This document shows positions 36,866-47,388 of a stretch of DNA of 64,000 bases, piece by piece. The stretch is from Bin5 sp022821545. GTDB taxonomy: Bacteria > Chloroflexota > Anaerolineae > Caldilineales > Caldilineaceae. Position 1 is the first letter of the stretch. Every line of letters begins with the position of its first letter. The stretch is from NCBI GenBank assembly GCA_963664085.2, contig CAXXLO010000002.1, positions 1,116,001 through 1,180,000 of the forward strand, written 5' to 3'. The notes under the pieces were generated by a model. That model made no database searches. It was not told where the DNA came from and saw nothing but the letters and a program-made list of their open reading frames with translations. Position numbers and translations under genes: made by a program.

Positions 36866-38278
36866 TTAGGAAAGAGCCTCCTCCTCTGTCACGATCCGTT
36901 GCCTGCTTGGCCGCGGCGGGGCCGGGTCGATCGCGGCCGGCGCCTCCCCCGCTTCGCCCATAAGGCGGAGCAGCCGCTCCCGCAGCACGTCCGCGGCGCG
37001 GCGGTGGGATTCCAGGCCCGCGAGATTGGTCAGCTCGTACGGGTCCGCCTGCAGATCGTACAGATACTGCTCCACGTAGCGGTCGGCGCCGGCATGTTGC
37101 CTTCCATCCCTGTCCGGCGCGGTCACGCAGTATTTCCAGCGCTGCGTGCGCACCGCCCGCCCCACCTGCGACTCGCTGATCTGAATCAACGCATCCTGCG
37201 GCCAGTCCGCCGCCCGCCGTCCGACCAGCGGAACCACTGAACGGCCCTGCATCTGCTCCGGCGTCTCCAGTCCGGCTGCGTCCAGCAGGGTCGGCGGCAG
37301 GTCCACCAGGCTCACGATCTCCCGCACCTCGCCTCCGCCGAAAAAGCCGGGGCCGGTCAGCGCGGTGGGCAGGCGCACCGACGCTTCGTGGCAGGAGCGT
37401 TTGTATTCGTCGTTGCGCGTCTTGAAATGGCAGCCGTGGTCGGTTGTATAGAGGACGACCGTGTTCTCGTCCAGCCCCAGACTCTTCAGGGCGTCGAGCA
37501 GGCGGCCCAACGCCTCGTCCAGCCGTTTGATCATGCCCCAATAGCCGCCCAGATGCTGCTGGGAGGAGCCGCCCAGGGCGAGCAGGTCCGGCGGCGTCCA
37601 GCGGCCGGCGTAGCGTTCGCGGTAGCCGTCGGGCGGCGGATAGTCGTCAAGATGGTTCTGATGATGCGGCTCGATATAGGACAGGAAAAGAAAGAACGGG
37701 TCCTCCTGGTGGTCGTCGATGTAGCGGATGGCTGCGTCTGTCAGCGCGTCCACGCGATAGCCGGGCAGCTTGACCGCCTCGCCGTCGTTGTCATACATGA
37801 CAGTGTCGTAGGCGTCCGACGTAAACTCCAGAACGTTGGATGCCAGCCAGCTCTGGTAGCCGCCCCGATTCGCTTCCGGCACAGGCCCGGTGATCCCCCG
37901 GTCCGCCAGATGCCACTTGCCGATGTAGCCGGTATCGTAGCCCGCCTCCCCGAAAAAATGCGCGAGAGTGCGCGCGTCCTGCGGCAGGGGGATGGCGTTG
38001 CGATAACAGCCGGTCGTGGTGGCGTACATACCCGTCTGCAGACAGGATCGGGCCGGCCCGCAGACCGGCTGGCAGGTGACCGTGGTGTGCAGGTGCGTTC
38101 CCTGCCGGGCCATGCGGTCGAAATTGGGCGTCAGGTCAAGCGGGTTGCCATGCACGCCGGTTGAATCCCAGCGCTGCTGGTCGGTGAAAAAGACGATGAC
38201 ATTGGGTCTTTCGGCCGTTGCTTGCGCCATTGCTTGCGCTGCCGCTTCGCCGCGAGCGTGCGCTGAAGAGCGAGGCAT
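36866..38278 (-). CDS. Sulfatase (arylsulfatase family, FGly type)
   Basis: 470-aa sulfatase of the alkaline-phosphatase superfamily that hydrolyses sulfate esters. The metal-binding start 'NVIVFFTDQQRWDSTGVHGN' is at residue 26. The formylglycine motif is 'CGPARSCLQTG' with Cys73, the C-x-(P)-A-R variant matured by a formylglycine-generating enzyme. 'GYIGKWHLAD' and 'LYTTDHGCHF' complete the active site. GGAGGAAG precedes the ATG. No signal peptide is visible, so it may act in the cytoplasm on imported sulfated sugars. No sulfatase-maturing gene is in the window. Confidence 0.92.
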   Translation of the reverse strand: MPRSSAHARGEAAAQAMAQATAERPNVIVFFTDQQRWDSTGVHGNPLDLTPNFDRMARQGTHLHTTVTCQPVCGPARSCLQTGMYATTTGCYRNAIPLPQDARTLAHFFGEAGYDTGYIGKWHLADRGITGPVPEANRGGYQSWLASNVLEFTSDAYDTVMYDNDGEAVKLPGYRVDALTDAAIRYIDDHQEDPFFLFLSYIEPHHQNHLDDYPPPDGYRERYAGRWTPPDLLALGGSSQQHLGGYWGMIKRLDEALGRLLDALKSLGLDENTVVLYTTDHGCHFKTRNDEYKRSCHEASVRLPTALTGPGFFGGGEVREIVSLVDLPPTLLDAAGLETPEQMQGRSVVPLVGRRAADWPQDALIQISESQVGRAVRTQRWKYCVTAPDRDGRQHAGADRYVEQYLYDLQADPYELTNLAGLESHRRAADVLRERLLRLMGEAGEAPAAIDPAPPRPSRQRIVTEEEALS

Positions 38279-38701
38279 CCTTTTCTTCCTCCGGACTGTA
38301 GTTCAGATGGTATTCGATGCGCCCTCGCAAGCGGGGACGCGCAAAGCCGGTCGTTCGCCCGATCGATTGAATCGCCCGGCACCGTATGGTCAGGCATTCT
38401 ATCCCATCACACCGGGGAACGCTATCGGCATCTGCAGCAGGAATGGAATAGACAAATTGGCGTGTGAAGTTTGGTGGTTTGGGAATGGACGTTTATACTT
38501 CTCTGATAACTGACGCAATGATCTCATTTGCCATTATACTGCGCCATTGCCCGCCTTTCGTTCTCGTCGCCGTCGAATCGCAATCTGTTGCGGGACGGGG
38601 GACAGATCCTACGCCAGGCACTGGAATTTCCCTGTGCCATGCGCATCCCCATCTCAGCGTTTGGAACAAATCCTGTGTTTCAGAGAAGAAAAAATGAGCT
38701 G
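38279..38701 (+). promoter_or_regulatory. Intergenic region with a likely sigma70-type promoter for the export operon
   Basis: No gene is seen between the sulfatase and the adaptor gene. TTGGTG (38471-38476), a 17-bp spacer and TATACT (38494-38499) form a good promoter for rightward transcription, about 200 bp before the adaptor start. The leader between them contains no obvious riboswitch or terminator. Confidence 0.4.
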
Positions 38702-39910
38702 ATGAACCGTCTGCCTTTCCTTCGAATTGGATCTTGGCCTGGGCGCGCAGCCCTCCCCATCGCGCTCAGCTTCGTGTTGGCCGGCTGCGCTCTCTTGCCG
38801 GCGGGCCGCAGCGCAGAAATCGCGGCCAATGAACCCACGCCGACCCCGATCCCGACATCGGTGGTGCCGATCAAGCCGACCTATTCAGTTAAAGTGGGCG
38901 AGATCATGCGCGAACGCACGTTCAGCGGTCGCGTGGCCCCGGTAATAGAGGAGGCGCTCTTCTTCCGCACGGGGGGCCGCATCCGCAACGTCTACGCCAA
39001 GCGCAACGACCTCGTCACCGAGGGCCAGATCATCGCCGACCTCGAAATCGACGACCTCGAGCGCGAGTTGACCTCCACGCAGTTGAGCCTGGAGCGGGCC
39101 CAGTCCCGGCTGTACACGGCGGAAAGAAACCTCGAGTTTCAGATCCGCAGAGCGCAGATCAACCTCGACATCGCCTCGCTGCAGCTGATCAACCTGCGCA
39201 CCGAACGTCCGGACGACAACTTCGCGATTTCGGTCCAGGGCAAGCAGGTTGAGCTGGCCGAACTCTCGCTCGAGCAGCTGACCGAAGGCGTAGACCCGCT
39301 CCTGATCAATGACGTCGCCAGGGCGCAGCTTCAGGTCGAAAAGCTGCAGAGCGCCATCGCAGACGCCACCATCACCGCCCCCTTCGACGGCAAGTTGCTC
39401 TCCGTCTCGCTGACCGGGGGCCGCCCGGTGAACGCCTTCGACTCGGTTGTCTCCATCGCCGACATCGATGACCTGGAGGTCAAAGCCGATCTGATCAGCG
39501 ATCAGATGAATGAGCTGGCCGAAGAGATGCAGGTGGAAATATCCCTCGTCGGCCGCCCCGGAGAAATCCTGACAGGCTTCGTGCGGCGGCTGCCCTACCC
39601 GTTCGGAAGCGGCGGCAGCGGCGAAGTGATCGACCCGGACAAGTCCACCCGCATCACGATCGATCAGCTGGCGGAAGACGCAGGCTTTGAACTGGGCGAC
39701 CTGGTCCAGGTCCGGGTCCAGCTCGAACACAAGGACTCTGTCCTCTGGTTGCCGCCGCAGGCGCTCCGCGTCTTTGACGGCAGGCGGTTCGTCGTCGTCC
39801 AGGACGGCGATATCCAGCGGCGGGTCGATGTGAAAGTAGGCATCCAGACCCCCGATCGGGTGGAGATCGAGGAAGGGCTGGAAGAGGGCCAGGTTGTGGT
39901 CGGACAGTAG
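38702..39910 (+). CDS. HlyD/MacA-type periplasmic adaptor lipoprotein
   Basis: 402-aa membrane-fusion-type subunit of an ABC exporter. It starts with a signal peptide and lipobox 'LSFVLAGCALLPAG', followed by a Thr/Pro linker, a biotinyl-lipoyl-like half motif ('FRTGGRIRNVYAKRNDLVTE'), a predicted coiled-coil hairpin (about residues 120-210, 'ELTSTQLSLERAQSRLYTAE'), the second lipoyl half ('ATITAPFDGKLLSVSLTGG') and a beta-barrel domain. ATG 38702 was chosen because it begins the signal peptide. It is first in a four-gene set with an FtsX-like permease and two ATPases. Presence in a presumed monoderm-like lineage suggests a role in export or cell-envelope signalling rather than trans-envelope efflux. 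Confidence 0.88.
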   Translation: MNRLPFLRIGSWPGRAALPIALSFVLAGCALLPAGRSAEIAANEPTPTPIPTSVVPIKPTYSVKVGEIMRERTFSGRVAPVIEEALFFRTGGRIRNVYAKRNDLVTEGQIIADLEIDDLERELTSTQLSLERAQSRLYTAERNLEFQIRRAQINLDIASLQLINLRTERPDDNFAISVQGKQVELAELSLEQLTEGVDPLLINDVARAQLQVEKLQSAIADATITAPFDGKLLSVSLTGGRPVNAFDSVVSIADIDDLEVKADLISDQMNELAEEMQVEISLVGRPGEILTGFVRRLPYPFGSGGSGEVIDPDKSTRITIDQLAEDAGFELGDLVQVRVQLEHKDSVLWLPPQALRVFDGRRFVVVQDGDIQRRVDVKVGIQTPDRVEIEEGLEEGQVVVGQ

Positions 39911-39973
39911 AAGCGGAGAGCAAAGCGTGGAGAGTGCAGGCCGGAACGCCGCAGAACGCTCTTCACCGCCGAC

Positions 39974-42880
39974 ATGAAATTTATCTTGCGTATCGCGGCG
40001 ATTATCGTTGTCGCCATTAAACGTATCTTCGCCCAGCAGTGGCTGGCGTTTGCCCTCGTCCTGGGGCTGATCGCCTCGATCGTGCTCGTTATGAGCATTC
40101 CTCTCTATGCCGATGCCGTCTACTACCGGCTGCTGCGGGAGGAGTTGACCGAAACAGGCATCAATGAGACCTACTCGCGCCCTCCGTTCGCCTATATGTT
40201 CCGCTACCTGGGGTCCACCTACGGTCCGCAGGAGTGGGAAGACATCGCGCCGCTGGACACCTATCTCAGCAAGCAGGCCGCCGGCGAGCTGGGCATTCCC
40301 CATAAAAAGACCATCCGCTACTTCAAAACGGACAACTTCCGCCTCTTCCCCACGGAACAGGTCGCGTACGCAGATACGACCGATCCCTTGGAATGGGTGA
40401 ATCTGGGTTTCATCTCCGGCTTTGAAGAAGCGATCAATATCATCGAAGGCGCCTTCCCCGCGGTCTCCCCTTCCGACTCGGAGGAGGCGATCGAGGTACT
40501 TGTAAACCGGGAGCTGGCGGACGAGATCGGGCTGCAGGTGGGCGAAGAGTATATGCTGTTCCGCCGCATCCGCTCCGAAAACGGCGACAGCCAGCGCTAC
40601 CAGACGCCGGTGAAAATTTCGGGCGTGTGGGAGCCTGCCGACCTGAGCAGCGACGTCTGGTTCTATAACCCGTCCACGCTGGAAACGCTCTTTGTCATCC
40701 CGGAGCAGAGCTATCACAATCGAGTCGCCCCCGTCTATCCGCGGGACGTCAACCTGGGCCTGTGGTACCTGGTGATGGACGGCTCGGATGTGACTTCGAG
40801 CGATGTGGGCCGCCTGCTGGTGCGCGGGCGCCGGGCCGAGCAGAAAGTGTCCGCGCTGATGGCCAACAGCCAGTTGAGCATCTCGCCCCTGGACGCGCTC
40901 CGCCGTTATCAACGCGCCAGCGGCCTGCTGACTACCCTGCTCTACGCCTTCAGCGTGCCGATCATCGGTCTGCTGCTGGCATTTATCAGCCTGGTGGTCG
41001 GTCTGGCAGTGGCCCGGCAGCGCAACGAGGTCGCGATTCTGCGCAGCCGCGGCGCAACGGTGGGCCAGGTCGCCGGCATGTCCGGCCTGGAGGCGCTCTG
41101 TCTCGGCTTTCTTGCCCTCGCGATCAGCCTGCCGCTCAGCTTCTCGGTCGCCAGGCTGATCGGCTCGACCCGCAGTTTCCTTGATTTCACCGTCGAATCG
41201 GACCTGCGCCTGGTCCTCACCCAATCCACGCTCCAATTCGGCATCGCCGCCGTCCTCATCGCCTTTCTGGCGCAGACTCTGCCCTCCTTCGGCGCAGCGC
41301 GGCATACAATTGTGACCTATAAGATGGAGATGGCGCGTACCCTGCGGCCCCCGTGGTGGCAGCGCTCCTATCTGGACATCCTGCTCCTGATTCCGGCCGG
41401 ATACGGCATCTATCTGCTGCAGGAACAGGGCAGCATCAGCATGCCCGGCGCGGTCACGGACGACACGATCTTTCAGAACCCGCTGCTGTTTCTGATACCG
41501 GCGCTGGGGATCTTCGCCCTGACGCTCGTGACGCTGCGCATCTTGCCCTACTTCATGCAGATTATCGCCTGGGTTGCATCCAAGGGCGGCGGCGTGGGCG
41601 TCCTGCTGGCCAGCCGCCAGCTGGCGCGCAACCGCAGCATGTACACGGCGCCGATGATTCTGTTGGTGCTGACGCTCAGCCTGTCCGCCTTCACGACGTC
41701 GCTGGCGCAGACGCTCGACGGCCACATGTTCGACCGCGCCTACTACAGGGTGGGGTCCGACGGGCGGCTGGCGGAGCTGGGCGACACGCCGGTTTCAGCC
41801 GGAGGCGGCGGCTTCCCCGGCAGCGGCGGCGGGGAGTCCTCCTCATCGGACGGCGCGCCGGAGACCGCGACCTGGACCTTTGTCCCGGTTTCGGAACATC
41901 TGCGCGTGCCCACCGTAAAGGCCGCCACCCGCTTCGCCCGCTTCGAGGCGCGCGTGCATCTGGATGGACGCTGGCGGGATGCCCATGTCTTCGGCATCGA
42001 CCGCCTCGACTTCCCCAAAGCGGCCTACTGGCGCCGGGACTTTGCCGCGGCGTCGCTCGGCTCGCTGATGAACTCGCTGGCCCTGGCCTCCGAGGGCGTC
42101 CTTCTGCATCGGGATTTCATGCGCGATCACAATCTCCTCGTCGGTGATACCATCCTGGTCGGCGCGGCGCGCTACGGACTGCGCGCGGAGATGCAGATGA
42201 AGATCGTCGGCGATTTCCGCTACTTCCCCACCTGGTATCCGGATGCCGATGGCCCGCTGGTCGTCGGCAATCTCGACTATCTCTTCGAGCGCATGGGGGG
42301 GCAGTTCCCCTACGATGTCCTGGTACGCACGGATCCGGGCACCGACTACGAGGGCCTTACCCGGGAGTTGCGGCAGTACGACATAAACGTCATCAACTAC
42401 TATTCAGCCCGCCAGCGGATTGCGGATGAGCAGAAACAGCCGCAGCGGCAGGGGCTGTTCGGCGTCCTTTCGGTCGGCTTTCTGGCGGCCGCGCTCCTGA
42501 CCGTGCTCGGATTCCTGCTGTACACGCTGTTCTCGTTCCGCCGCCGCTTCATTGAACTGGGGACGCTGCGTTCGATCGGCCTGTCCTCGGGCCAGATGAC
42601 GATGTTCCTGGCATGGGAGCTGGCCTTTCTGATTCTGGTTGGAATCGGCGCCGGCACACTGCTGGGCACGTCGGTGAGCAACCAGTTCATCCCCTACCTC
42701 CAGGTGGGGAACACGGCCGCAGACCTGACGCCGCCGTACCTGGTGGGGATCGCGTGGCCGGCCATTACGCGTGTCTATGCGTTGTTCGGCGTTCTCTTCG
42801 TCGCCGCCCTGGGCGTTCTGATCACGCTGCTGATGCGCATGAAGATCTTCCAGGCCATTAAACTGGGCGAAACGGTGTGA
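39974..42880 (+). CDS. ABC transporter permease, FtsX/MacB type (large, duplicated)
   Basis: 968-aa permease. One N-terminal span ('WLAFALVLGLIASIVLVMSI') precedes a large extracytoplasmic domain. A three-span FtsX bundle follows near residues 315-420, more spans around 455-530, a second extracytoplasmic domain (about 570-790, with a Gly-rich loop 'GGGGFPGSGGGESSSSDG'), and a final FtsX bundle at 830-960 ('LAWELAFLILVGIGAGTLLG'). This doubled FtsX layout is typical of MacB-like or lipoprotein/lipid-handling permeases in Gram-positive-type bacteria. The adaptor gene is 63 bp upstream and the first ATPase 87 bp downstream. Cargo unknown. Confidence 0.88.
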   Translation: MKFILRIAAIIVVAIKRIFAQQWLAFALVLGLIASIVLVMSIPLYADAVYYRLLREELTETGINETYSRPPFAYMFRYLGSTYGPQEWEDIAPLDTYLSKQAAGELGIPHKKTIRYFKTDNFRLFPTEQVAYADTTDPLEWVNLGFISGFEEAINIIEGAFPAVSPSDSEEAIEVLVNRELADEIGLQVGEEYMLFRRIRSENGDSQRYQTPVKISGVWEPADLSSDVWFYNPSTLETLFVIPEQSYHNRVAPVYPRDVNLGLWYLVMDGSDVTSSDVGRLLVRGRRAEQKVSALMANSQLSISPLDALRRYQRASGLLTTLLYAFSVPIIGLLLAFISLVVGLAVARQRNEVAILRSRGATVGQVAGMSGLEALCLGFLALAISLPLSFSVARLIGSTRSFLDFTVESDLRLVLTQSTLQFGIAAVLIAFLAQTLPSFGAARHTIVTYKMEMARTLRPPWWQRSYLDILLLIPAGYGIYLLQEQGSISMPGAVTDDTIFQNPLLFLIPALGIFALTLVTLRILPYFMQIIAWVASKGGGVGVLLASRQLARNRSMYTAPMILLVLTLSLSAFTTSLAQTLDGHMFDRAYYRVGSDGRLAELGDTPVSAGGGGFPGSGGGESSSSDGAPETATWTFVPVSEHLRVPTVKAATRFARFEARVHLDGRWRDAHVFGIDRLDFPKAAYWRRDFAAASLGSLMNSLALASEGVLLHRDFMRDHNLLVGDTILVGAARYGLRAEMQMKIVGDFRYFPTWYPDADGPLVVGNLDYLFERMGGQFPYDVLVRTDPGTDYEGLTRELRQYDINVINYYSARQRIADEQKQPQRQGLFGVLSVGFLAAALLTVLGFLLYTLFSFRRRFIELGTLRSIGLSSGQMTMFLAWELAFLILVGIGAGTLLGTSVSNQFIPYLQVGNTAADLTPPYLVGIAWPAITRVYALFGVLFVAALGVLITLLMRMKIFQAIKLGETV

Positions 42881-42967
42881 ACTGCACTCTCTTGGAGTCG
42901 ATTTCTGGTTCTTGGTAACCGCGTTCGACGCGCAAGAACGGTGTCTCTGGGTGTTGGAAACTGAGAA

Positions 42968-43999
<1,032 letters not shown>

Positions 44000-44061
44000 C
44001 GGCCTCTACAGTGCGCTGATCACTTGAGCGCACTCACGAACATTCGGACACCGGAACGCAG

Positions 44062-44826
44062 ATGGAAAACAACCCTTACCCCAACACGGCCATCGAAACC
44101 GAAGATGTCTGGCGCATCTATAAGACCGGCAGCCTGGAAGTCGCCGCGCTCAAAGGCGTCAACCTGCAGATTGCGCAGGGGACCTTCGCCGCGCTCAAGG
44201 GACGCTCCGGCAGCGGCAAGACCACCCTCCTCAACTGCATCGGCGGCCTGGATTCGCCGACCGACGGAAAGATTCGCATCTTCGGCGAGGAGATTCACTC
44301 CTGGAACGAACGCCAGTTGACGCGCTGGCGTCGCGAGCAGGTCGGCTTTATCTTCCAATCTTTCGGGTTGCTGCCCAGCCTGTCCGCTTTTGAAAACGTA
44401 GAGTTGATCCTGCGCATGTCGGGCGTCAAGGGCCGCGAACGCCATGACAAAACGGTGAACTGCCTGGACCTGGTCGGCCTGACCCGCTGGATGCATCACC
44501 GGCCTTTTGAGCTGTCGGGCGGGCAACAGCAGCGCGTCGCCATCGCCCGCTCGCTCGCCAACGACCCCAAACTGATCCTGGCCGATGAACCGACCGGCGA
44601 GCTCGACAGCACGACGGCGCGCGAAATCCTCAGCCTCTTCCAGCAGATCGTGCGCGAACAGAACGTCACCTTCCTGATCGTGACCCACGATAGCCTCGTA
44701 GACGACTATGTGGACTATGTTCTGTATCTCAAGGACGGACAGATCGACATAGAGGGGCTGGGCAACGGTCACGGCCCCGCGACCGCGCCGGCGGCCGTCA
44801 GCATCGGCCCGGTGGCCGGCGGCTAG
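44062..44826 (+). CDS. ABC transporter ATPase, MacB/LolD type
   Basis: 254-aa nucleotide-binding subunit with Walker A 'GRSGSGKTT' at residues 47-55, Q-loop 'FIFQSFGLLPSLSAFEN', signature 'ELSGGQQQRVAIARSLANDP', Walker B 'LILADEPTGELD' and switch His in 'LIVTHDS'. It is last in the export operon, 62 bp after the AbrB-tailed ATPase, so the permease probably works with a heterodimer of the two ATPases. The short C-terminal extension is Ala/Pro/Gly-rich and unlike the AbrB tail. Confidence 0.9.
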   Translation: MENNPYPNTAIETEDVWRIYKTGSLEVAALKGVNLQIAQGTFAALKGRSGSGKTTLLNCIGGLDSPTDGKIRIFGEEIHSWNERQLTRWRREQVGFIFQSFGLLPSLSAFENVELILRMSGVKGRERHDKTVNCLDLVGLTRWMHHRPFELSGGQQQRVAIARSLANDPKLILADEPTGELDSTTAREILSLFQQIVREQNVTFLIVTHDSLVDDYVDYVLYLKDGQIDIEGLGNGHGPATAPAAVSIGPVAGG

Positions 44827-44889
44827 TGCCGCCGCGCCGGCTCCGCACCCCTGCCGCTGTCGTCAGCCATCCCATTTCGACAAGGACCG

Positions 44890-45909
44890 ATGCAAACCGT
44901 TATCCTGGAGAAACCCGGATCCCTGCATCTGACCGAAACCGCGCCGCCTGCGCAACCGGGCCCGGGCCAGGCCCTTGTGCGTGTGCATCGGGTCGGCATC
45001 TGCGGCACCGACCTGCACGCCTTTCGCGGGCGGCAGCCCTATTTCAGCTACCCCCGCATCCTCGGCCATGAGCTGGGCGTGGAGATCGTCTCTCTCGACC
45101 CGGATAGCGAAAGCAGCCTGCGCCCAGGCGACCACTGCGCGGTCGAGCCCTACCTGAACTGCGGCGCCTGCAGCGCCTGCCGCCGCGGGCGCATAAACTG
45201 CTGCGCCCATCTGCAGGTGCTGGGCGTGCATACCGATGGCGGCATGCGCGAGTTGATCACCGTCCCCATCGAAAAACTGCACCGCTCCGAGACCTTGCCG
45301 CTGGAACACCTGGCACTGGTCGAAACCCTCTGCATCGGCGCGCACGCCGCGGACCGGGCCGGCCTCGAACCGGAACAGTCGGCGCTCGTAATCGGCGCCG
45401 GCCCGATCGGTTTGACCGCTGTGGCCTTTGCGCGCCTGGCCGGCGCCGAAGTCGCGGTGATGGAACTCGACGAAAACCGGATGCGCTTTGTGCAGGAAAA
45501 CCTCGGCGTGGAGCACCTCATCGACGGCCGCGGCGACGCGGAAGCCCAGCTGCGGGCCGTGTTCGGCGGCGACCTGCCCCTGACCGTGTTCGACGCAACC
45601 GGCAACGCGCGCTCGATGATGAACGCACTGGGCCTGATCGAACAGGGCGGAAGCGTTGTCTTCATCAGCCTGGTGCAGGACGATATCACCTTCCCCGACC
45701 CGGAATTTCACCGCCGCGAGACGACGCTGATCAGCAGCCGCAACGCCACCAGCGCCGACTTCGCCCGCGTCGTCCAAACACTGGAGACCGGCGCGATCGA
45801 TCTGGCCCCCTGGCTTACGCACAGCGCGCCGCCGCAAGAGCTGATCCGCGCCTTCCCCGGTTGGAGCCGGCCGGAGAACCAGGTTGTCAAGGCGATGCTG
45901 CATTTCTGA
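44890..45909 (+). CDS. Zinc-dependent medium-chain alcohol/polyol dehydrogenase
   Basis: 339-aa MDR-family dehydrogenase oxidising a sugar alcohol, amino alcohol or similar. Catalytic zinc ligand region 'VGICGTDLHAFRG' and 'ILGHELGVEIV'; structural zinc lobe 'NCGACSACRRGRINCC' with four Cys; Rossmann NAD(P)-binding segment 'SALVIGAGPIGLTAVAFARL' near residue 160. AAGGA precedes the ATG. It is followed 36 bp later by a Gfo/Idh/MocA gene, together suggesting a polyol/inositol-like pathway. Substrate not determinable. Confidence 0.9.
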   Translation: MQTVILEKPGSLHLTETAPPAQPGPGQALVRVHRVGICGTDLHAFRGRQPYFSYPRILGHELGVEIVSLDPDSESSLRPGDHCAVEPYLNCGACSACRRGRINCCAHLQVLGVHTDGGMRELITVPIEKLHRSETLPLEHLALVETLCIGAHAADRAGLEPEQSALVIGAGPIGLTAVAFARLAGAEVAVMELDENRMRFVQENLGVEHLIDGRGDAEAQLRAVFGGDLPLTVFDATGNARSMMNALGLIEQGGSVVFISLVQDDITFPDPEFHRRETTLISSRNATSADFARVVQTLETGAIDLAPWLTHSAPPQELIRAFPGWSRPENQVVKAMLHF

Positions 45910-45945
45910 CACAGAATACGGAACGAACAAGCAAAGGAAGACAAC

Positions 45946-47064
45946 GTGTCGAACTCACCCTCTCCACAAGGATCGAAGCTGCGCCATGCGGTGGTCGGCA
46001 TGGGCGCCGGAATCTTCCGTTCCCATTCGATGGGGCTTTCCCTCGATGAAGTCGAAGTGGTCGGCGGCTCGGACGTGGCGCCGGAACCGGGCCAGGAGCG
46101 GGCCGAGGAGTGGGGCTGCCCCTTCTATCCCGACCACCGCCAGATGCTGGCCGAAACCAAGCCGGATGTAACGGTGATCATCACGCCCCACCCATTTCAC
46201 GCGTCGATCGCGATCGACGCGCTCAACGCCGGCAGCCATGTGCTGGTGGAAAAGCCGATCGCCATCCAGGTAAAAGAAGCCGACGCGATGATCGCGGCCG
46301 CGCGGGCCAACAACCGCGTCCTGGCGGTGAACTACCAGTACCGCCAGCTGCCGCACGTGCGCGCCATGAAGCGGCTGATCGACGGCGGCCAGCTGGGCCG
46401 TATCCAGCGCGTGACCGGCGTCTTCCCCTGGATGCGCACCGCTGCCTACTACCTGCGCGGCGGCTGGCGCGGCACTTGGAGAGGCGAAGGCGGCGGTGTC
46501 CTGATGAACCAGGCCCCGCACGACCTGGACCTCGTCTGCCACCTGGTCGGTTCTCCGCAGCGGGTCTACGCCGCCACCGCCACCCGCCTCCACGCCATCC
46601 AGACCGAGGACACCGCCACCGCGCTGCTCGAGTGGCCGGAGGACGCGCAGGGCACCATCTATTTCAGCACGACCGAAAGCGGCCCCCGCACCTTTGAGGT
46701 GTCCGGCACCGGCGGAAAGATCGTGCTGCACCAGGACCGCATCGAGTACGATCGCTACGAGATCGACCTGCGCCAGCTGATCACCGACAGCACCGAGCCC
46801 TTTGTGCGCACCGAACCGGCCGCGGCCGACGCCGGCATCGAAGACGAACCGGAGCAGCACGGGCATGCGGCCGTCTACAAGGACTTCCACCGCGCCATTC
46901 GCGAGGGCGGCGAACCCCGCTGCAACGGCGAAGAGGGGCTGAAGTCACTGGAGCTGGCCAACGCGATGATCTACAGCGGCGCCACCGGCGAAGCCGTCGA
47001 ACTGCCCCTGGACCGTGAGGCGTACAGCGACCTGCTGGAGTGGCTGCAAGCGGAGGATGTGTAG
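45946..47064 (+). CDS. Gfo/Idh/MocA-family oxidoreductase
   Basis: 372-aa NAD(P)-dependent sugar or inositol dehydrogenase-like protein. N-terminal Rossmann 'HAVVGMGAGIFRSHSMGLSL', the conserved 'VLVEKPIAIQVKEADAMI' near residue 100, and the C-terminal domain with 'GGGVLMNQAPHDLDLVCHL' containing the usual catalytic His/Asp region. GTG start with AAAGGAAG six bases upstream. Pairs with the zinc dehydrogenase gene before it. After the stop the DNA turns AT-richer and enters an accessory patch. Confidence 0.9.
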   Translation: MSNSPSPQGSKLRHAVVGMGAGIFRSHSMGLSLDEVEVVGGSDVAPEPGQERAEEWGCPFYPDHRQMLAETKPDVTVIITPHPFHASIAIDALNAGSHVLVEKPIAIQVKEADAMIAAARANNRVLAVNYQYRQLPHVRAMKRLIDGGQLGRIQRVTGVFPWMRTAAYYLRGGWRGTWRGEGGGVLMNQAPHDLDLVCHLVGSPQRVYAATATRLHAIQTEDTATALLEWPEDAQGTIYFSTTESGPRTFEVSGTGGKIVLHQDRIEYDRYEIDLRQLITDSTEPFVRTEPAAADAGIEDEPEQHGHAAVYKDFHRAIREGGEPRCNGEEGLKSLELANAMIYSGATGEAVELPLDREAYSDLLEWLQAEDV

Positions 47065-47070
47065 TAGGGT

Positions 47071-47121
47071 GAGAAGAGAGTGAAGAGAAGAGAGTGAAGA
47101 GAAGAGAGAACTTCTCTCTCA
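47071..47121. repeat. Purine/pyrimidine element, copy at the edge of an accessory patch
   Basis: Tandem GAAGAGAAGAGAGT words lead to GAGAGAAC and TTCTCTCTC, a purine run folding back on a pyrimidine run. It lies 7 bp after the Gfo/Idh/MocA stop. It resembles the elements at 16781 and 17154 in layout and in the GAGAGAAC core word. Confidence 0.45.
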
Positions 47122-47229
47122 TCACAATTCAGTCATTGTTGGCGGTCAAACAGCTAGTGATCTGGTGACCAAGTGGTTCCGGGTTGTATTCCTGAAACTG
47201 GACCGACTGCCGAACAGCCAAACGAGTAC

Positions 47230-47388
47230 TCAACCGTGGGAAGTCACATACCGGCGAACAAATTCTTCGCCAATTTCGCCGCGGTTTGTGTTTCCCAACT
47301 GGCGATATCCTACCAGAGGCGACCCCTGCCATATATCTTTCGGGGCGTGTTCCCGAATAACCTCAACCATTAGGTCAACAGGATTCAT
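47230..47388 (-). pseudogene. Truncated protein downstream of the methyltransferase, candidate restriction endonuclease N-terminus
   Basis: 52-codon frame starting with an ATG that overlaps the methyltransferase stop by four bases (ATGA), the usual arrangement of co-translated modification-restriction genes. The product 'MNPVDLMVEVIREHAP' continues to 'GNTNRGEIGEEFVRRYV', which resembles the N-terminal helix of restriction-type nucleases (a GEIGEEF-like motif), and stops soon after. The following 150 bp to the Gfo/Idh/MocA gene are non-coding. Restriction enzymes are far longer, so this is a truncated gene. Identity is inferred mainly from position. Confidence 0.5.

Noticed and set aside
38885..41725. 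Long leftward open frame (about 946 codons)
   Set aside because: It is antisense to the adaptor and permease genes, is Gln/Arg/His-rich with no motif, and is a by-product of GC-rich codon use.
47160..47215. tRNA-like 3' half (ggttccgggttgtattcc)
   Set aside because: No acceptor stem, D-arm or anticodon arm can be folded around it.
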